Below are positions 1-10,794 of a DNA stretch of 64,000 bases, piece after piece. The stretch spans positions 451,892,722-451,956,721 of the forward strand of contig NC_053392.1 in the NCBI RefSeq assembly GCF_905171765.1, written 5' to 3'. This DNA is from Bufo bufo. Taxonomy: Eukaryota > Chordata > Amphibia > Anura > Bufonidae. The notes beneath the pieces were generated by a model. It did no database searches. It worked only from the letters and a program-made list of their open reading frames with translations, and was not told where the DNA came from. Position numbers and translations under genes: made by a program. The stretch's first letter is position 1. The number at the start of each line of letters is the position of its first letter.

Positions 1-2497
1 CCTGTGAAATCCTAAAGGTGCTCTTTGGAATATGGGCCCCTTTGCCCACCTAGGCTGCAAAAAAGTGTCACACATGTGGTATCGCCGTATTCAGGAGAAG
101 TTGGGGAATGTGTTTTGGGGGGTCATTTTACATATACCCATGCTGGGTGAGAGAAATATCTTGGCAAAAGACAACTTTTCCCATTTTTTTATACAAAGTT
201 GGCATTTGACCAAGATATTTCTCTCACCCAGCATGGGTATATGTAAAATGACACCCCAAAACACATTCCCCAACTTCTCCTGAGTACGGCGATACCAGAT
301 GTGTGACACTTTTTTTGCAGCCTAGATGCGCAAAGGTGCCCAAATTCCTTTTAGGAGGGCATTTTTAGACATTTGGATACCAGACTTCTTCTCACGCTTT
401 GGGGCCCCTAGAATGCCAGGGCAGTATAAATACCCCACATGTGACCCCATTTTGGAAAGAAGACACCCCAAGGTATTCAATGAGGGGCATGGCGAGTTCA
501 TAGAAATTTTTTTTTTTTGGCACAAGTTAGCGGAAATTGATATTTTTTATTTTTTTCTCACAAAGTCTCCCTTTCCGCTAACTTGGGACAAAAATTTCAA
601 TCTTTCATGGACTCAATATGCCCCTCACGGAATACCTGGGGGTGTCTTCTTTCCGAAATGGGGTCACATGTGGGGTATTTATACTGCCCTGGCATTCTAG
701 GGGCCCTAAAGCGTGAGAAGAAGTCTGGAATATAAATGTCTAAAAAATTTTACGCATTTGGATTCCGTGAGGGGTATGGTGAGTTCATGTGAGATTTAAT
801 TTTTTGACACAAGTTAGTGGAATATGAGACTTTGTAAGAAAAAAATAATAATTTCCGCTAACTTGGGCCAAAAAAATGTCTGAATGGAGCCTGACAGGGG
901 GGGTGATCAATGACAGGGGGGGGTGATCAATGACAGGGGGGGTGATCAATGACAGGGGGGGGTGATCAGAGAGTCTAAATGGGGTGATCACCCCCCTGTC
1001 ATTGATCACCCCCTATAAGGCTCCATTCAGATGTCCGTATGTGTTTTGCGGATCCGATCCATGTATCAGTGGATCCGTAAAAATCATACGGACATCTGAA
1101 TGCAGCCTGACAGGGGGGGGTGATCAATGACAGGGGGGTAATCAATGACAGGGGGGTAATCAGGGAGTCTATATGGGGTGATCACCACAATCATTGATCA
1201 CGCCCCTGTAAGGCTCCATTCAGACGTCCGTATGCGTTTTGCGGATCCGATCCATCTATCAGTGGATCTGTAAAAATCATGCGGACGTCTGAATGGAGCT
1301 TTACAGGGGTGTGATCAATGACAGGGGGTGATGAGGGAGTCTATATGGGGTGATCACCACAATCATTGATCACGCCCCTGTAAGGCTCCATTCAGACGTC
1401 CGTATGCGTTTTGCGGATCCGATCCATCTATCAGTGGATCTGTAAAAATCATGCGGACGTCTGAATGGAGCTTTACAGGGGTGTATCAATGACAGGGGGG
1501 TGATCAGGGAGTCTATATGGGGTGATCACCACAGTCATTGATCACGCCCCTGTAAGGCTCCATTCAGACGTCCGTGTGCGTTTTGCGGATCCGATCCATC
1601 TATCAGTGGATCCGTAAAAATCATGCGGACGTCTGAATGGAGCTTTACAGGGGTGTGATCAATGACAGGGGGGTAATCAATGACAGGGGGGTGATCAGGG
1701 AGTCTATATGGGGTGATCACCACAGTCATTGATCACGCTCCTGTAAGGCTCCATTCAGACGTCCGTGTGCGTTTTGCGGATCCGATCCATCTATCAGTGG
1801 ATCCGTAAAAATCATGCGGACGTCTGAATGGAACTTTACAGGGGTGTGATCAATGACAGGGGGGTGATGAGGGAGTCTATATGGGGTGATCACCACAGTC
1901 ATTGATCACGCCCCTGTAAGGCTCCATTCAGACGTCCGTGTGCGTTTTGCGGATCCGATCCATCTATCAGTGGATCCGTAAAAATCATGCGGACGTCTGA
2001 ATGGAACTTTACAGGGGTGTGATCAATGACAGGGGGGTAATCAATGACAGGAGGGTGATCAGGGAGTCTATATGGGGTGATCAGGGGTGATCAGGGGCTA
2101 ATAAGGGGTTAATAAGTGACGGGGGGGGGGGGTGTAGTGTAGTGTAGTGGTGCTTGGTGCTACTTTACTGAGCTACCTGTGTCCTCTGAGAACCAGGTAG
2201 CAGGTATATTAGACGCTGTTATCAAAACAGCGTCTAATATACCTGTTAGGGGTTAAAAAAAACACATCTCCAGCCTGCCAGCGAACGATCGCCGCTGGCA
2301 GGCTGGAGATCAACTCTCTTACCTTCCGTTCCTGTGAGCGCGCGCGCCTGTGTGCGCGCGTTCACAGGAAATCTCGGCTCACGCGAGATGACGCCTATTG
2401 GCGTTAGCGTAGCCTGGGGGAGCCGCCGCAATGACGCCTTTCGGCGTTAGCGTGGCGGCAAGCGGTTAAGGCCTTTTCAGGCCTGGTCATTAAAGGG
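1..2497 (+). mobile_element. F1 giant palindromic TTAA-flanked element, copy A (right part)
   Basis: Right-hand part of a large non-autonomous DNA-element-like repeat, cut by the window start. Bases 1-880 are nearly co-linear with 36505-37385 of copy B, which defines the family. It contains palindromes centred near 190 and 550, then a tandem array, then a GC-rich tail (2255-2480) with a hairpin around the Gly/Cys-rich 'ccagcctgccagcg' arms. The end reads GGCCTGGTCATTAAAGGG followed by TTAA at 2498-2501; its reverse complement resembles the left end of the family (CCCTTAATGACCAGGCC). TTAA flanks suggest a piggyBac or Kolobok-type transposase in trans, but no coding sequence is visible, so the superfamily is inference. 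Confidence 0.7.
889..2090 (+). repeat. MITE-derived satellite array in F1 copy A
   Basis: About six units start near 1021, 1213, 1386, 1559, 1749 and 1922, spaced 173 or about 190 bp; the longer units carry an extra 'gggtaatcaatgacagg' sub-repeat. Each unit contains a complete short inverted repeat starting GGCTCCATTCAGACGTCCG and ending CGGACGTCTGAATGGAGC, with internal GGATCCG motifs. That is the structure of the PIF-like MITEs found singly elsewhere in this window, so the satellite looks like a MITE captured by F1 and amplified in tandem. The array ends in TGATCA-rich spacers and a G-run near 2118. Confidence 0.8.
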
Positions 2498-2501
2498 TTA
2501 A

Positions 2502-2827
2502 AATGTGAACTGTTTAACCCATTCCCAACATAGGCCATACATGTATGGTGGATGTCTGGTCTTTGTAAGCTAAACAGTGAAACTGCGGTTTTACACAGCA
2601 GATATTCGGTGGCCAAGTACATGATTGGAGATAAATCCATGAACAAGGGGGCGGCCTTTATGCAAAAAAGATAAAAAGGTATTCAGACACAATGACCCCC
2701 ATTTACTAATGTTAGCACTAATGAGGAAAGATGTGGCGCAATTCGGTTCATTTAGGTTTAGAAAGATTATCTGTGTCTAGTCTGACAAAAGTGCTTGGCT
2801 CAACAATCAAAGGGTTTTGCTTTACAG
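2502..2827. other. Unclassified intronic sequence
   Basis: AT-balanced sequence between F1 copy A and the next foldback. No coding potential, splice-like exon or repeat ends could be recognised. It lies downstream of the last visible AFDN exon and so is probably intron. Confidence 0.4.
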
Positions 2828-2831
2828 TTAA

Positions 2832-3355
2832 AGGGGTTGTCCAGTTTCAGAGCTGAACCCGCACATCCCTCCATTTTCACCCAGGCAGCCCCCCCCGACT
2901 TGAGCATCAGAGCAGATCATGCTCCGATGCTCTCCTTTGCCCTGCGTTAAATCGCGTAGGGCAAAGGCATTTTTTGGAGATCTGGTGACGTACCGAGGCT
3001 CTCCATGTGGCTGCCAGGAACCCCGGCTGCCGTGTGGAAACTTCCACCCATCAGTATGTTCGGTGAAGTCATCGGCACTGATGGGCGGGATTTAGCGCTG
3101 CCCTAGCCAATAAAACGGCTAGGGCATCGCTAAAGCCCGCCCATCAGAGCCGGTGACGTCACCGAACACACTGATGGGCGGAAGTTTCCACACGGCAGTG
3201 TGTTATTGAAAACAAAAGAACCCGTGCCCTGCACGATCTAGTGCAGGGCAAGGGAGCGCATCGGAGCATGAGATGCTCCGATGCTAGCCTCAGGGGGGCT
3301 GCCTGGGTGAAAATAAGGGTATGTCGGGGTTCAGCTCTGAACCCGGACAACCCCT
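2832..3355. mobile_element. TTAA foldback MITE (AGGGGTTGTCC family)
   Basis: A 524-bp inverted-repeat element with TTAA duplicated at 2828-2831 and 3356-3359. Ends read AGGGGTTGTCC and GGACAACCCC, and the arms stay complementary for most of the length (for example 'cagagctgaaccc' against 'gggttcagctctg'). A second copy lies at 32533-33009 and a related one at 4093-4545. No coding capacity; a piggyBac/Kolobok-type enzyme acting in trans is inferred from the TTAA target. Confidence 0.85.
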
Positions 3356-3359
3356 TTAA

Positions 3360-3853
3360 GAGGTGTGGCCTAACATGAGGCATTTGGCACCAAAATTGCA
3401 TCACAACACTGGTGTAAACTTCTGTCTCAAACTAAGCCAATAGTTGTTATCAGTTAGACAGCCATGCACCAGATAAATCATACATAAATTTGATGGATTT
3501 CTAGGCAGCACACGTTTACTACATGAAGTATTAGATCAGTAAATCTTCCCTAATGTGTGATAACACCAAGATAGAGACTGTCGATGCACATTGTTTACAC
3601 ATTTGTAAGATGGTAAACCTATGTTTAACAGTGTTGGCAGCCTAATATTAGTTGCCCTTTATAACATCAGTGACCATACATTATGCAGTCTAGCTACGGA
3701 ATCCACATGTGAATTCTTGATCATTTTCAGACTGCACCGATACTTGCTACGGTTTCAAATAGCAGGTACAGGAGCTGCTATTAGGTATTTCATATATACA
3801 GATCCCGCGACTGGAAAACATGTGTGGGCACCCAATGACAGCTAGTTACTCAC
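3360..3853. other. AFDN intron downstream of the DIL exon
   Basis: No repeat ends or exon recognised. It begins, on the minus strand, with the splice donor of the 3854-4059 exon (gtgag at 3853-3849). The short plus-strand open frame at 3621-3845 has no recognisable domain and is not called. Confidence 0.5.
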
Positions 3854-4059
3854 CTGTATAACGCCTTCCATCATGCTAACCATCTTGTTTACAGTGGCAA
3901 TCACCTTGTGAGTACGTTCAGCAGGATTGAAGTCTGGCCTGTACTGATTAGACAATACATACCGGCAGGTCATATACAACACATATGTTGGTGATAGTTT
4001 GAAGTGCACTGTTGAACTATTGGTATAGTTAATAATAGCAGAGAGGAAGGAGTCTTCCA
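3854..4059 (-). CDS. AFDN: Afadin exon, start of the DIL domain
   Basis: A 206-nt internal exon of afadin, the F-actin- and nectin-binding scaffold of adherens junctions. On the minus strand it has a strong acceptor (a pyrimidine tract then cag at 4062-4060) and donor (CAG/gtgag at 3854/3853). It opens with two bases completing a codon, then reads EDSFLSAIINYTNSSTVHF, a region including TYVLYM and QYRPDF, and ends VNKMVSMMEGVIQ in phase 0. This matches the start of the afadin DIL (dilute) domain, recognised from knowledge of the vertebrate protein. The frame joins in phase with the exon at 16800-16861 (T+TG gives Leu). There are no stops or frameshifts, so the exon looks functional. The next exon downstream lies outside the window. 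A foldback MITE starts 30 nt upstream of its acceptor. Confidence 0.95.
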
Positions 4060-4092
4060 CTGAAATGAGAGAAGAAAAAAAAAAGGCATTAA

Positions 4093-4545
4093 AAAAGGTG
4101 TTGTCATTTATCATGTAGACATGGTTAATACAAGGGACTTACTAATGTATTCTGATTGTCCACATTGCCTCCTATGCTGGTTTGATTGATTTTCCCATCA
4201 CATTATACACTGCTTGGATCTAGGGCTTACGACCCGATCCTGCAATCCAGTAGCTGTGGCTATGCTGTCACACTATAGAACAGAGCACCAGCCAACATGC
4301 ACGCTCCTGCGGTCCTGGCCACGAGAGAGGTCGGCACTTTTTCCTGTAGTGCAAGCACGACCACCGCTGTTGGATTGCAGGGTGGTTGTAACCCCTGAAT
4401 ACAAGCAGTGTATTATGTGATGGAAAAAGTAAACAAAATCAAACCAGCAAAGGAGGCAATATGGACAATCACTATACATTAGTAAGTGCCTTGTATTAAC
4501 CATGTCTACATGATAAATGCTATTAGCTGAACTGAGACAACCCCT
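4093..4545. mobile_element. TTAA foldback MITE abutting the AFDN splice acceptor
   Basis: A 453-bp inverted repeat with TTAA at 4089-4092 and 4546-4549. The outer ends resemble AGGGGTTGTC and GACAACCCCT; arms such as 'catgtagacatggttaat' near 4112 and its complement near 4495 are nearly perfect, and the loop side pairs 'ctgcaatcca' with 'tggattgcag'. The left edge is 30-33 nt from the AG of the AFDN DIL exon, so the TTAA duplication itself sits where a branch point is expected. Confidence 0.85.
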
Positions 4546-4759
4546 TTAAGAAAACACAAAAGAATCCTTGTAGGCCACTAAGATAATTTAGATCTTTAAA
4601 GAGCATAAAAATCTAAAATCAAAACCACATACAGATGCAAGAAAAAGTATATGAACCTTTTGGAATGATATGGATTTCTGCACAAATTGGTCATAAAATG
4701 TGATCTAATCTTCATCTAAGTCACAACAATAGACAATCACAGTCTGCTTAAACAACTAA

Positions 4760-5252
4760 GGCTACTTTCACACTAGCGTTCGGAGCGGATCCGTCTGATG
4801 TTTCATCAGACGGATCCGCTCCTATAATGCAGACGTTCGCATCCGTTCAGAACGGATCCGTCTGCATTATAACTTAGAAAATTTTCTAAGTCTGAAAGTA
4901 GCCTGAGCGGATCCGTTCAGACTTTACATTGAAAGTCAATGGGGAACGGATCCGCTTGAAGATTGAGCCATATGGTGTCATCTTCAAGCGGATCCGTCCC
5001 CATTGACTTACATTGTAAGTCTGGACGGATCCGCTCGCCTCCGCACGGCCAGGCGGACACCCGAACGCTGCAAGCAGCGTTCAGGTGTCCGCTCACTGAG
5101 CGGAGGCTGAGCGCTGGCAGGCAGATGCATTCTCAGTGGATCCGCCTCCATTGAGAATGCATCAGGGCTGGACGGCTGCGTTCAGGACCGCTCGTGAGCT
5201 CCTTCAAACGGAGCTCACGAGCGGACACCTGAACGCAGGTATGAAAGTAGCC
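4760..5252. mobile_element. PIF/Harbinger-like MITE in the Tc1 left end
   Basis: A 493-bp element with ends GGCTACTTTCACACTAGCG and ATGAAAGTAGCC and a perfect 3-bp TAA duplication (4757-4759, 5253-5255). The interior is a series of hairpins built on CGGATCCG. The 3-bp TWA target and the TIR shape suggest PIF/Harbinger; no transposase is present. Confidence 0.85.
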
Positions 5253-5345
5253 TAACACACAAAGAATTTAATGTTACCATGTTTTTATTGAACACCCCAT
5301 GTAAACATTCACAGTGCAGGTGGAAAAAGTATGTAACCCCTAGAC

Positions 5346-5478
5346 CAGGCATCCTCAAACTGCGGCCCTCCAGCTGTTGCAAAACTACAACTCCCAGCAT
5401 GCCTGAACAGCCTACACCAGGGCATTGTGGGAGTTGTAGTTTTACAACACCTGGAGGGCAGCAGTTTGAGGATGCCTG
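5346..5478. mobile_element. 133-bp hAT-like MITE in Tc1
   Basis: A near-perfect palindrome starting CAGGCATCCTCAAACTG and ending CAGTTTGAGGATGCCTG, flanked by a perfect 8-bp duplication CCCTAGAC (5338-5345 and 5479-5486). An 8-bp duplication with a CAG...CTG end is the hAT signature. Confidence 0.9.
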
Positions 5479-5649
5479 CCCTAGACTAATGACATCTCCA
5501 AGAGCTAATTGGAGTGAGGCGTCAGCCAACTGGAGTCCAATCAATGAGAGGAGATTGGAGGTGTTGGTTACAGCTGCCCTGCCCTATAAAAAAAACAAAA
5601 CAAAAAAAAAAAACACCAGTTCTGGGTTTGCTTTTCACAAGAAGCATTG

Positions 5650-6640
5650 CCTGATGTAAATGATGCCTCACACAAAAGAGCTCTCAGAAAACCTACGATT
5701 AAGAATTGTTGACTTGCATAAAGCTGGAAAGGGTTAATATCTCCAAAAGCTGTTCATCAGTCCACGGTAAGATAAATTGTCTATAAATGGAGAAAGTTCA
5801 GCACTGCTGCTACTCTCCCTAGGAGTGGCCGTCCTGTAAAGATGACTGCAAGAGCACAGCGCAGACTGCTCAATGAGGTGAAGAAGAATCCTAGAGTGTC
5901 ACCTAAAGACTTACAAAAGTCTCTGGCATATGCTAACATCCCTGTTAGCGAATCTACTATACGTAAAACACTAAACAAAAATGGATTTCATGGGAGGATA
6001 AAATAGAGGAAGCCACTGCTGTCCAAAAAAAACATTGCTGCACGTTTACAATTTGCACAAGAGCACCTGGATGTTCCACAGCAGTACTGGCAAAATATTC
6101 TGTGGACAGATGAAACCAAAGTTGAGTTGTTTGGAAGAAACACACAACACTATGTGTGGAGAAAGAGAGGCACAGCACACCAACATCAAAACCTCAACCC
6201 AACTGTGAAGTATGGTGGTAGGGGCATCATGGTTTGGGGCTGCTTTGCTGCGTCAGGGCCTGGACCGATTGCTATCATCGAAGGAAAAATGAATTCCCAA
6301 GTTTATCAAGACATTTTGTAGGAGAACTTAAGGCCATCTGTCCACCAGCTGAAGCTCAACAGAAGATGGGTGTTGCAGCAACATGACAACAACCCAAAGC
6401 ATAGAAGTAAAATCAACAACAGAATGGCTTAAACAGAAGAAAATACGCCTTCTGGAGTGGCCCAGTCAGAGTCCTGACCTCAACCCGATTGAGATGCTGC
6501 GGCATGACCTCAAGAAAGAGATTCACACCAGACATCCCAAGAATATTGCTTTACTGAAACAGTTCTGTAAAGAGGAATGGTCAAGAATTACTCCTGACCG
6601 TTGTGCAAGTCTGATCTGCAACTACAGGAAACGCCACAGG
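5650..6640 (+). pseudogene. Tc1-like transposase, decayed
   Basis: A cut-and-paste transposase of the Tc1 family (HTH DNA-binding domain plus DDE catalytic domain). The reading frame is recognisable in pieces: an N-terminal HTH part from about 5660 ([17 protein letters not shown] near 5850), then QYWQNILWTDETKVELF with the first catalytic Asp near 6105, GGRGIMVWGCFAASGP near 6220, the second Asp region QQHDNNPKH near 6380, and [12 protein letters not shown] with the final Glu near 6465-6500. In-frame stops near 6003 and 6319 and at least one frameshift near 6385 inactivate it. The downstream end runs into the mariner insertion at about 6645. Confidence 0.9.
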
Positions 6641-6644
6641 AAGT

Positions 6645-7484
6645 TATGTGAGGGGGGAAACTTTTCAAGATGGGTGGTGACCATGGTGGCCATTTTGAAG
6701 TCGGCCATTTTGAATCCAGCTTTTGTTTTTTCAATAGGAAGAGGGTCATGTGACACATCAAACTTATTGGGAATTTCACAAGAAAAACAATGGTGTGCTT
6801 GGTTTTAACGTAACTTTATTCTTTCATTAGTTATTTACAAGTTTCTGACCACTTATAAAATGTGCTCAATGTGCTGCCCATTGTGTTGGATTGTCAATGC
6901 AACCCTCTTCTCCCACTCTTCACACACTGATAGCAACACCGCAGGAGAAATGCTAGCACAGGCTTCCAGTATCCGTAGTTTCAGGTGCTGCACATCTCGT
7001 ATCTTCACAGCATAGACAATTGCCTTCAGATGACCCTAAACATAAAAGTCTAAGGGGGTCAGATCGGGAAACCTTGAGGGCCATTCAACTAGCCAACGAC
7101 GACCAATCCACTTTCCAGGAAACTATTCATCTAGGAATGCTCGGACCTGACACCCAACACAATAAGGAGCACATTGAGCACATTTTAGAACAAGTGGTCA
7201 GAAACTTGTAAATAACTCATGAAAGAATAAAGTTACGTTAAAACCAAGCACACCATTGTTTTTCTTGTGAAATTCCCAATAAGTTTGATGTGTCACATGA
7301 CCCTCTTCCTATTGAAAAAACAAAAGTTGGATTCAAAATGGCCGACTTCAAAATGGCCGCCATGGTCACCACCCATCTTGAAAAGTTTCCCCCCTCACAT
7401 ATACTAATGTGCCACAAACAGGTAGTTAATATCACCAACCATTCCGATTTTATTAAGGTGTATCCATATAAATGGCCCACCCTG
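6645..7484 (-). mobile_element. Mariner-type element with long inverted repeats, internally deleted
   Basis: The arms at about 6645-6880 and 7170-7402 are over 90% complementary (the shared text includes 'aatggccgacttcaaaatgg'). The right end extends a further 80 bp to ...GGCCCACCCTG at 7484 followed by TA; the matching outer part of the left arm is missing. The middle keeps only the C-terminal part of a mariner transposase, so this is an internally deleted derivative inserted near the end of the Tc1 transposase. Confidence 0.85.
6882..7168 (-). pseudogene. Mariner transposase C-terminal fragment
   Basis: Read on the minus strand, the fragment contains VEWPSRFPDLTPLDFYV followed by KAIVYAVKIRDVQHLKLR, and ends in HNGQHIEHIL and a stop. 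The PDLTPLDF motif carrying the third catalytic Asp is characteristic of DD34D mariner transposases. The N-terminal two thirds, with the first two Asp residues, is absent, and there is a stop after LDE and one after FYV. Confidence 0.85.
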
Positions 7485-7586
7485 TATATTGTTGTGACTT
7501 AGATGAAGATCAGATCACATTTTATGACCAAATTGTGCAGAAATCCATTTCATTCCAAAGGGTTCACATACTTTTTCTTGCAACTG

Positions 7587-7936
7587 TGCAACTTTTTGTA
7601 TTAAAACAATAACATTTACATAGCACATGTATTTAAGAAAGTGGAGGTCAGACCCTTGCCCATCCGACTGATGACCATCAATAATAAACCCTCGAATAGC
7701 CCTTTAAGTTGGCAAATATTACAAAGTTATGGTCTATTCCGACTTAGCAGTCAAATCATGTCCTCTACTGAGATTTTGTGATACATGGGCAATGACCACA
7801 ATGGGTTAATAGACCCCTAGATCAAATGGAGCTAGTACATATTTTTCTTCTGTTAAAACTGCAGCAGCAATGAACACGCTGTAGTTTTAAAAAAAGGTGA
7901 AAGAAGTGGTTATGTATTTCTGCTCTTATTTTGTTC
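7587..7936. other. Unclassified intronic sequence
   Basis: AFDN intron between the Tc1 element and the next foldback. No gene or repeat boundary seen. Confidence 0.4.
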
Positions 7937-7940
7937 TTAA

Positions 7941-8551
7941 AGGGAACCAGTCACCGGGATTTGATGTATACAGCTGAGGACATGGGTTGCTAGATGGTCG
8001 CTAGCACATCCGCAATACCCAGTCCCCATAGCTCTGTGTGCTTTTACTGTGGGGAAAAAAACTGTTTGATCCATATGCAAATTACCCTGAGATGTGTCCT
8101 GTACATGAGGAGTCCAGCGTGAAGGAGCGCAGCACCGCCCCGCATCCTCAGAATCTCCTCCTTGCTCCCCGTCAGACAGCCAGAGCGCCGTAATCTCGCA
8201 ATGCACGAGCGCTGTTCCTTCCCTGAGGCTGATGCCAGCACAGGGAAGGAACACTATGAGGACACTGCACATGCGCTAGCTCGTGCATCGCGAGATTACG
8301 GCGCTCTGGCTGTCTGACGTCTGGGAGCAAGGAGGAGATTCTGAGGATGCAGGCGGTGCTGCGCTCCTTCACGCTGGACTCATCTCATGTACAGGACACA
8401 TCTCAGGGTAATTTGCATATGGATCAAACCGGTTTTTTTCCACAATAAAAGCACACAGAGCTATGGGGACTGGGTATTGCGGATGTGCTAGCGACCATCT
8501 AGAAACCCATGTCCTCAGCTCTATACATCAAATCCCGGTGACAGGTTCCCT
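7941..8551. mobile_element. TTAA foldback MITE (AGGGAACCAGTCACC family)
   Basis: A 611-bp palindrome with TTAA at 7937-7940 and 8552-8555. The arms carry 'gatttgatgtatacagctga' and complement, 'atggtcgctagcacatccgc' and complement. The centre is a GC-rich hairpin (8100-8390). The right TTAA is shared with the next foldback. Confidence 0.9.
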
Positions 8552-8555
8552 TTAA

Positions 8556-9287
8556 AGGGTTTCTGTCACCCCACTAAAGTGATTTTTTTTTTTTGGGCTA
8601 GTTAAATTAGTTATATAGCGATATATTAAAATATAATAGTGTTCCTTACTTTGATCCAGCAGTTTAGTCAAAAAACGAAGTTTTATCATATGCAAATTCG
8701 GTCTCTACCAGCAAGTAGGGCGTCTACTTGCTGGTTGCTGCAGAAATCCGCCCCCTCCTCTTGTTGATTGACAGGGCCAGCCGGGATCTCCTCCTCCGGC
8801 CAGCCCTGTCGGCATTTCAAAAATCGCGCGCCCGTGTTGAATCTGCGCAGGCGCTCTGAGATGAGGAGGCTCGTCTCCTCAGAACTCCCTCAGTGCGCCT
8901 GCGCCGACGACGTCTTCTATTTCGATGATGTCATCGGCGCAGGCGCACTGAGGGAGCTCTGAGGAGACGAGCCTCCTCATCTCAGAGCGCCTGCGCAGAT
9001 TCAACATGGGCGCGCGATTTTTGAAATGCCGACAGGGCTGGCCGGAGGAGGAGATCCCGGCTGGCCCTGTCAATCAACAAGAGGAGGGGGCGGATTTCTG
9101 CAGCAGCTACCAGCAAGTAGACGCCCTACTTGCTGGTAGAGACCGAATTTGCATATGATAAAACTTCGTTTTTTGACTAAACTGCTGGATCAAAGTAAGG
9201 AACACTATTATATTTTAATATATCACTATATAACTAATTTAACTAGCCCAAAAAAAAACAACACTTTAGTGGGGTGACAGAAACCCT
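8556..9287. mobile_element. TTAA foldback MITE (AGGGTTTCTGTCACC family)
   Basis: A 732-bp long palindrome from AGGGTTTCTGTCACCCC to GGGGTGACAGAAACCC with TTAA at 8552-8555 and 9288-9291. Arms of more than 340 bp are about 95% complementary around a centre near 8920. A relative lies at 38663-39441. Confidence 0.9.
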
Positions 9288-9291
9288 TTAA

Positions 9292-10080
9292 ACGCTATAG
9301 ACACATTTGGGAGCAATTATTTTTATATCTGCATTTCATTAATCTTGAAACATTTTTCAACTAGTCTTTTAAAAAGCCTTTAAATATATTTACCACTACA
9401 GCTTCCAGTGCATTTGCAGACCATTACTTTCTGTTTTACTGTACTTCTGTAGCCCTTATCTATAAAATTCTGACTGCTTAGTCATTATACCTATAGTCTT
9501 ATCAGTTTCATAAGAATTTAACTTAAATGAGTGTTTATGACCTGTCAGGAGTTCACATAAAAGGGCTACACATCAGAGCAGTTCACTTAAGGAATTCACG
9601 GTAAAGCCGAAGGTAAGTCTGCAACTGCACTGAAATGGAAAGCTGTATTGGAAAAAACTTTTTAAAAGGCAAAGTAATAAAAAAAAAACGAGTAAAAAGC
9701 AAAGGTAAATTGCCATAAATGTGTCTAACTTTTAATCATTAATAACCATGATTTTTACATGTGTTCGTAAAACACATCAATTATATCAAGTCCCATTATG
9801 GCCACTTCCTACTTTCGATGGTGGCAGACTATACCCGTAGCTCATGAAGTTAGTAACGCGTCACGAGCCTGTTTGGTGGGTATATAAAGGTGTTGCGATA
9901 GGCTGTTTGCACAAATATACATGGTTGCTGTCATGGGTGAAAGGGGAGATTAATATGAGTTGCAAATAAGGATAACTATTGTCTTCCAGGCCATGGGTAG
10001 CAGCTGCACAATTTGTGAACTGTTGCGTGCTTCTGTGGCAAAAGTGCTGACAAATGGCACCAATGAGAATAAGCCACATG
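9292..10080. other. Unclassified intronic sequence
   Basis: No exon or repeat boundary recognised in 9292-9830. The part from about 9840 may be the upstream flank of the decayed Tc1-like relic that follows. Confidence 0.35.
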
Positions 10081-10089
10081 GAAACTACG

Positions 10090-10645
10090 GAGCACCAGGT
10101 GCCATGAATGTAAGGGGTGAACGTCGGCTAGGAAGTTGCGCAAGGGTGGATTGCTGCTACAGTGGAGTAGCTCATCACCAAAGGGAATAGGGGGGCTACC
10201 AGATGTGTATCTAAAACAGTTCCCCGAACCATACTGTGGATGGGGATCCGAAGCAGAAATATGGTCAATGCACCTCTGCTAACGAAACTGCATAGGTAGA
10301 AATTTTTTAAAGCAGTATTGGAATTGGACATCACTGCTTGGCAAAGGGTTGCTTCTCCAATGAGTCATATTTCCTGCTTCATCGAACAGAAGGACAGTGG
10401 TGTGTCAGGCGAGAAACAGAACAAATAACCTGCAACCATTGCTAGAAGAACACAAGAGGGTGGTGGCATAGTAATGGTCCTGGGAAATTTTTCATGCCAT
10501 TTTCTGGGCATACAAGCCATTTGGTAAGAATCCATCCTTGCAGATCACTTACACTCATACAAGCGGATTTTCTTTTCTGGGGCAGATAGGATCTTCCAGC
10601 AGGACCATGCTTCCCTAATTCCCCAGACCTAAAGGCTACGGAGAC
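10090..10645 (+). pseudogene. Degraded Tc1/mariner-superfamily transposase relic
   Basis: Very decayed but readable in alternating plus-strand frames: WQRVASPMSHISCF near 10334 resembles the W..V.FSDESRF block around the first catalytic Asp; GGGIVMVLGNF near 10456 resembles GGGIMVWGCF; and IFQQDHASLIPQT near 10592 resembles the FQQDNAPCH block with the second Asp. Several stops and frameshifts. No terminal repeats found, so it is an old fragment. Confidence 0.65.
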
Positions 10646-10794
10646 CTTTGGGGCCAATTTTTTTTTATTATTGCACTATGCTCATTTAGAGCTAAAAATA
10701 TTTTTTAAATTGGTCTTTATTAAAAAATTTCTCTAGTAACAGGATCTGAATTTTCACTTAGTTCGGTCAGGCAGCTCAGCTGACAGCTCCTTAA

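Larger units (their letters stand above)
4632..7586 (+). mobile_element. Tc1-like transposon carrying nested insertions
   Basis: Terminal inverted repeats of about 100 bp: the left begins CAGATGCAAGAAAAAGTAT after a TA (4630-4631), the right ends ACTTTTTCTTGCAACTG at 7586. The right TA appears mutated to TG. Between them lies a decayed plus-strand DD34E transposase. The element has been invaded by a PIF-like MITE (4760-5252), a hAT MITE (5346-5478) and a mariner (6645-7484), so its original length was close to 1.5 kb. Confidence 0.9.
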
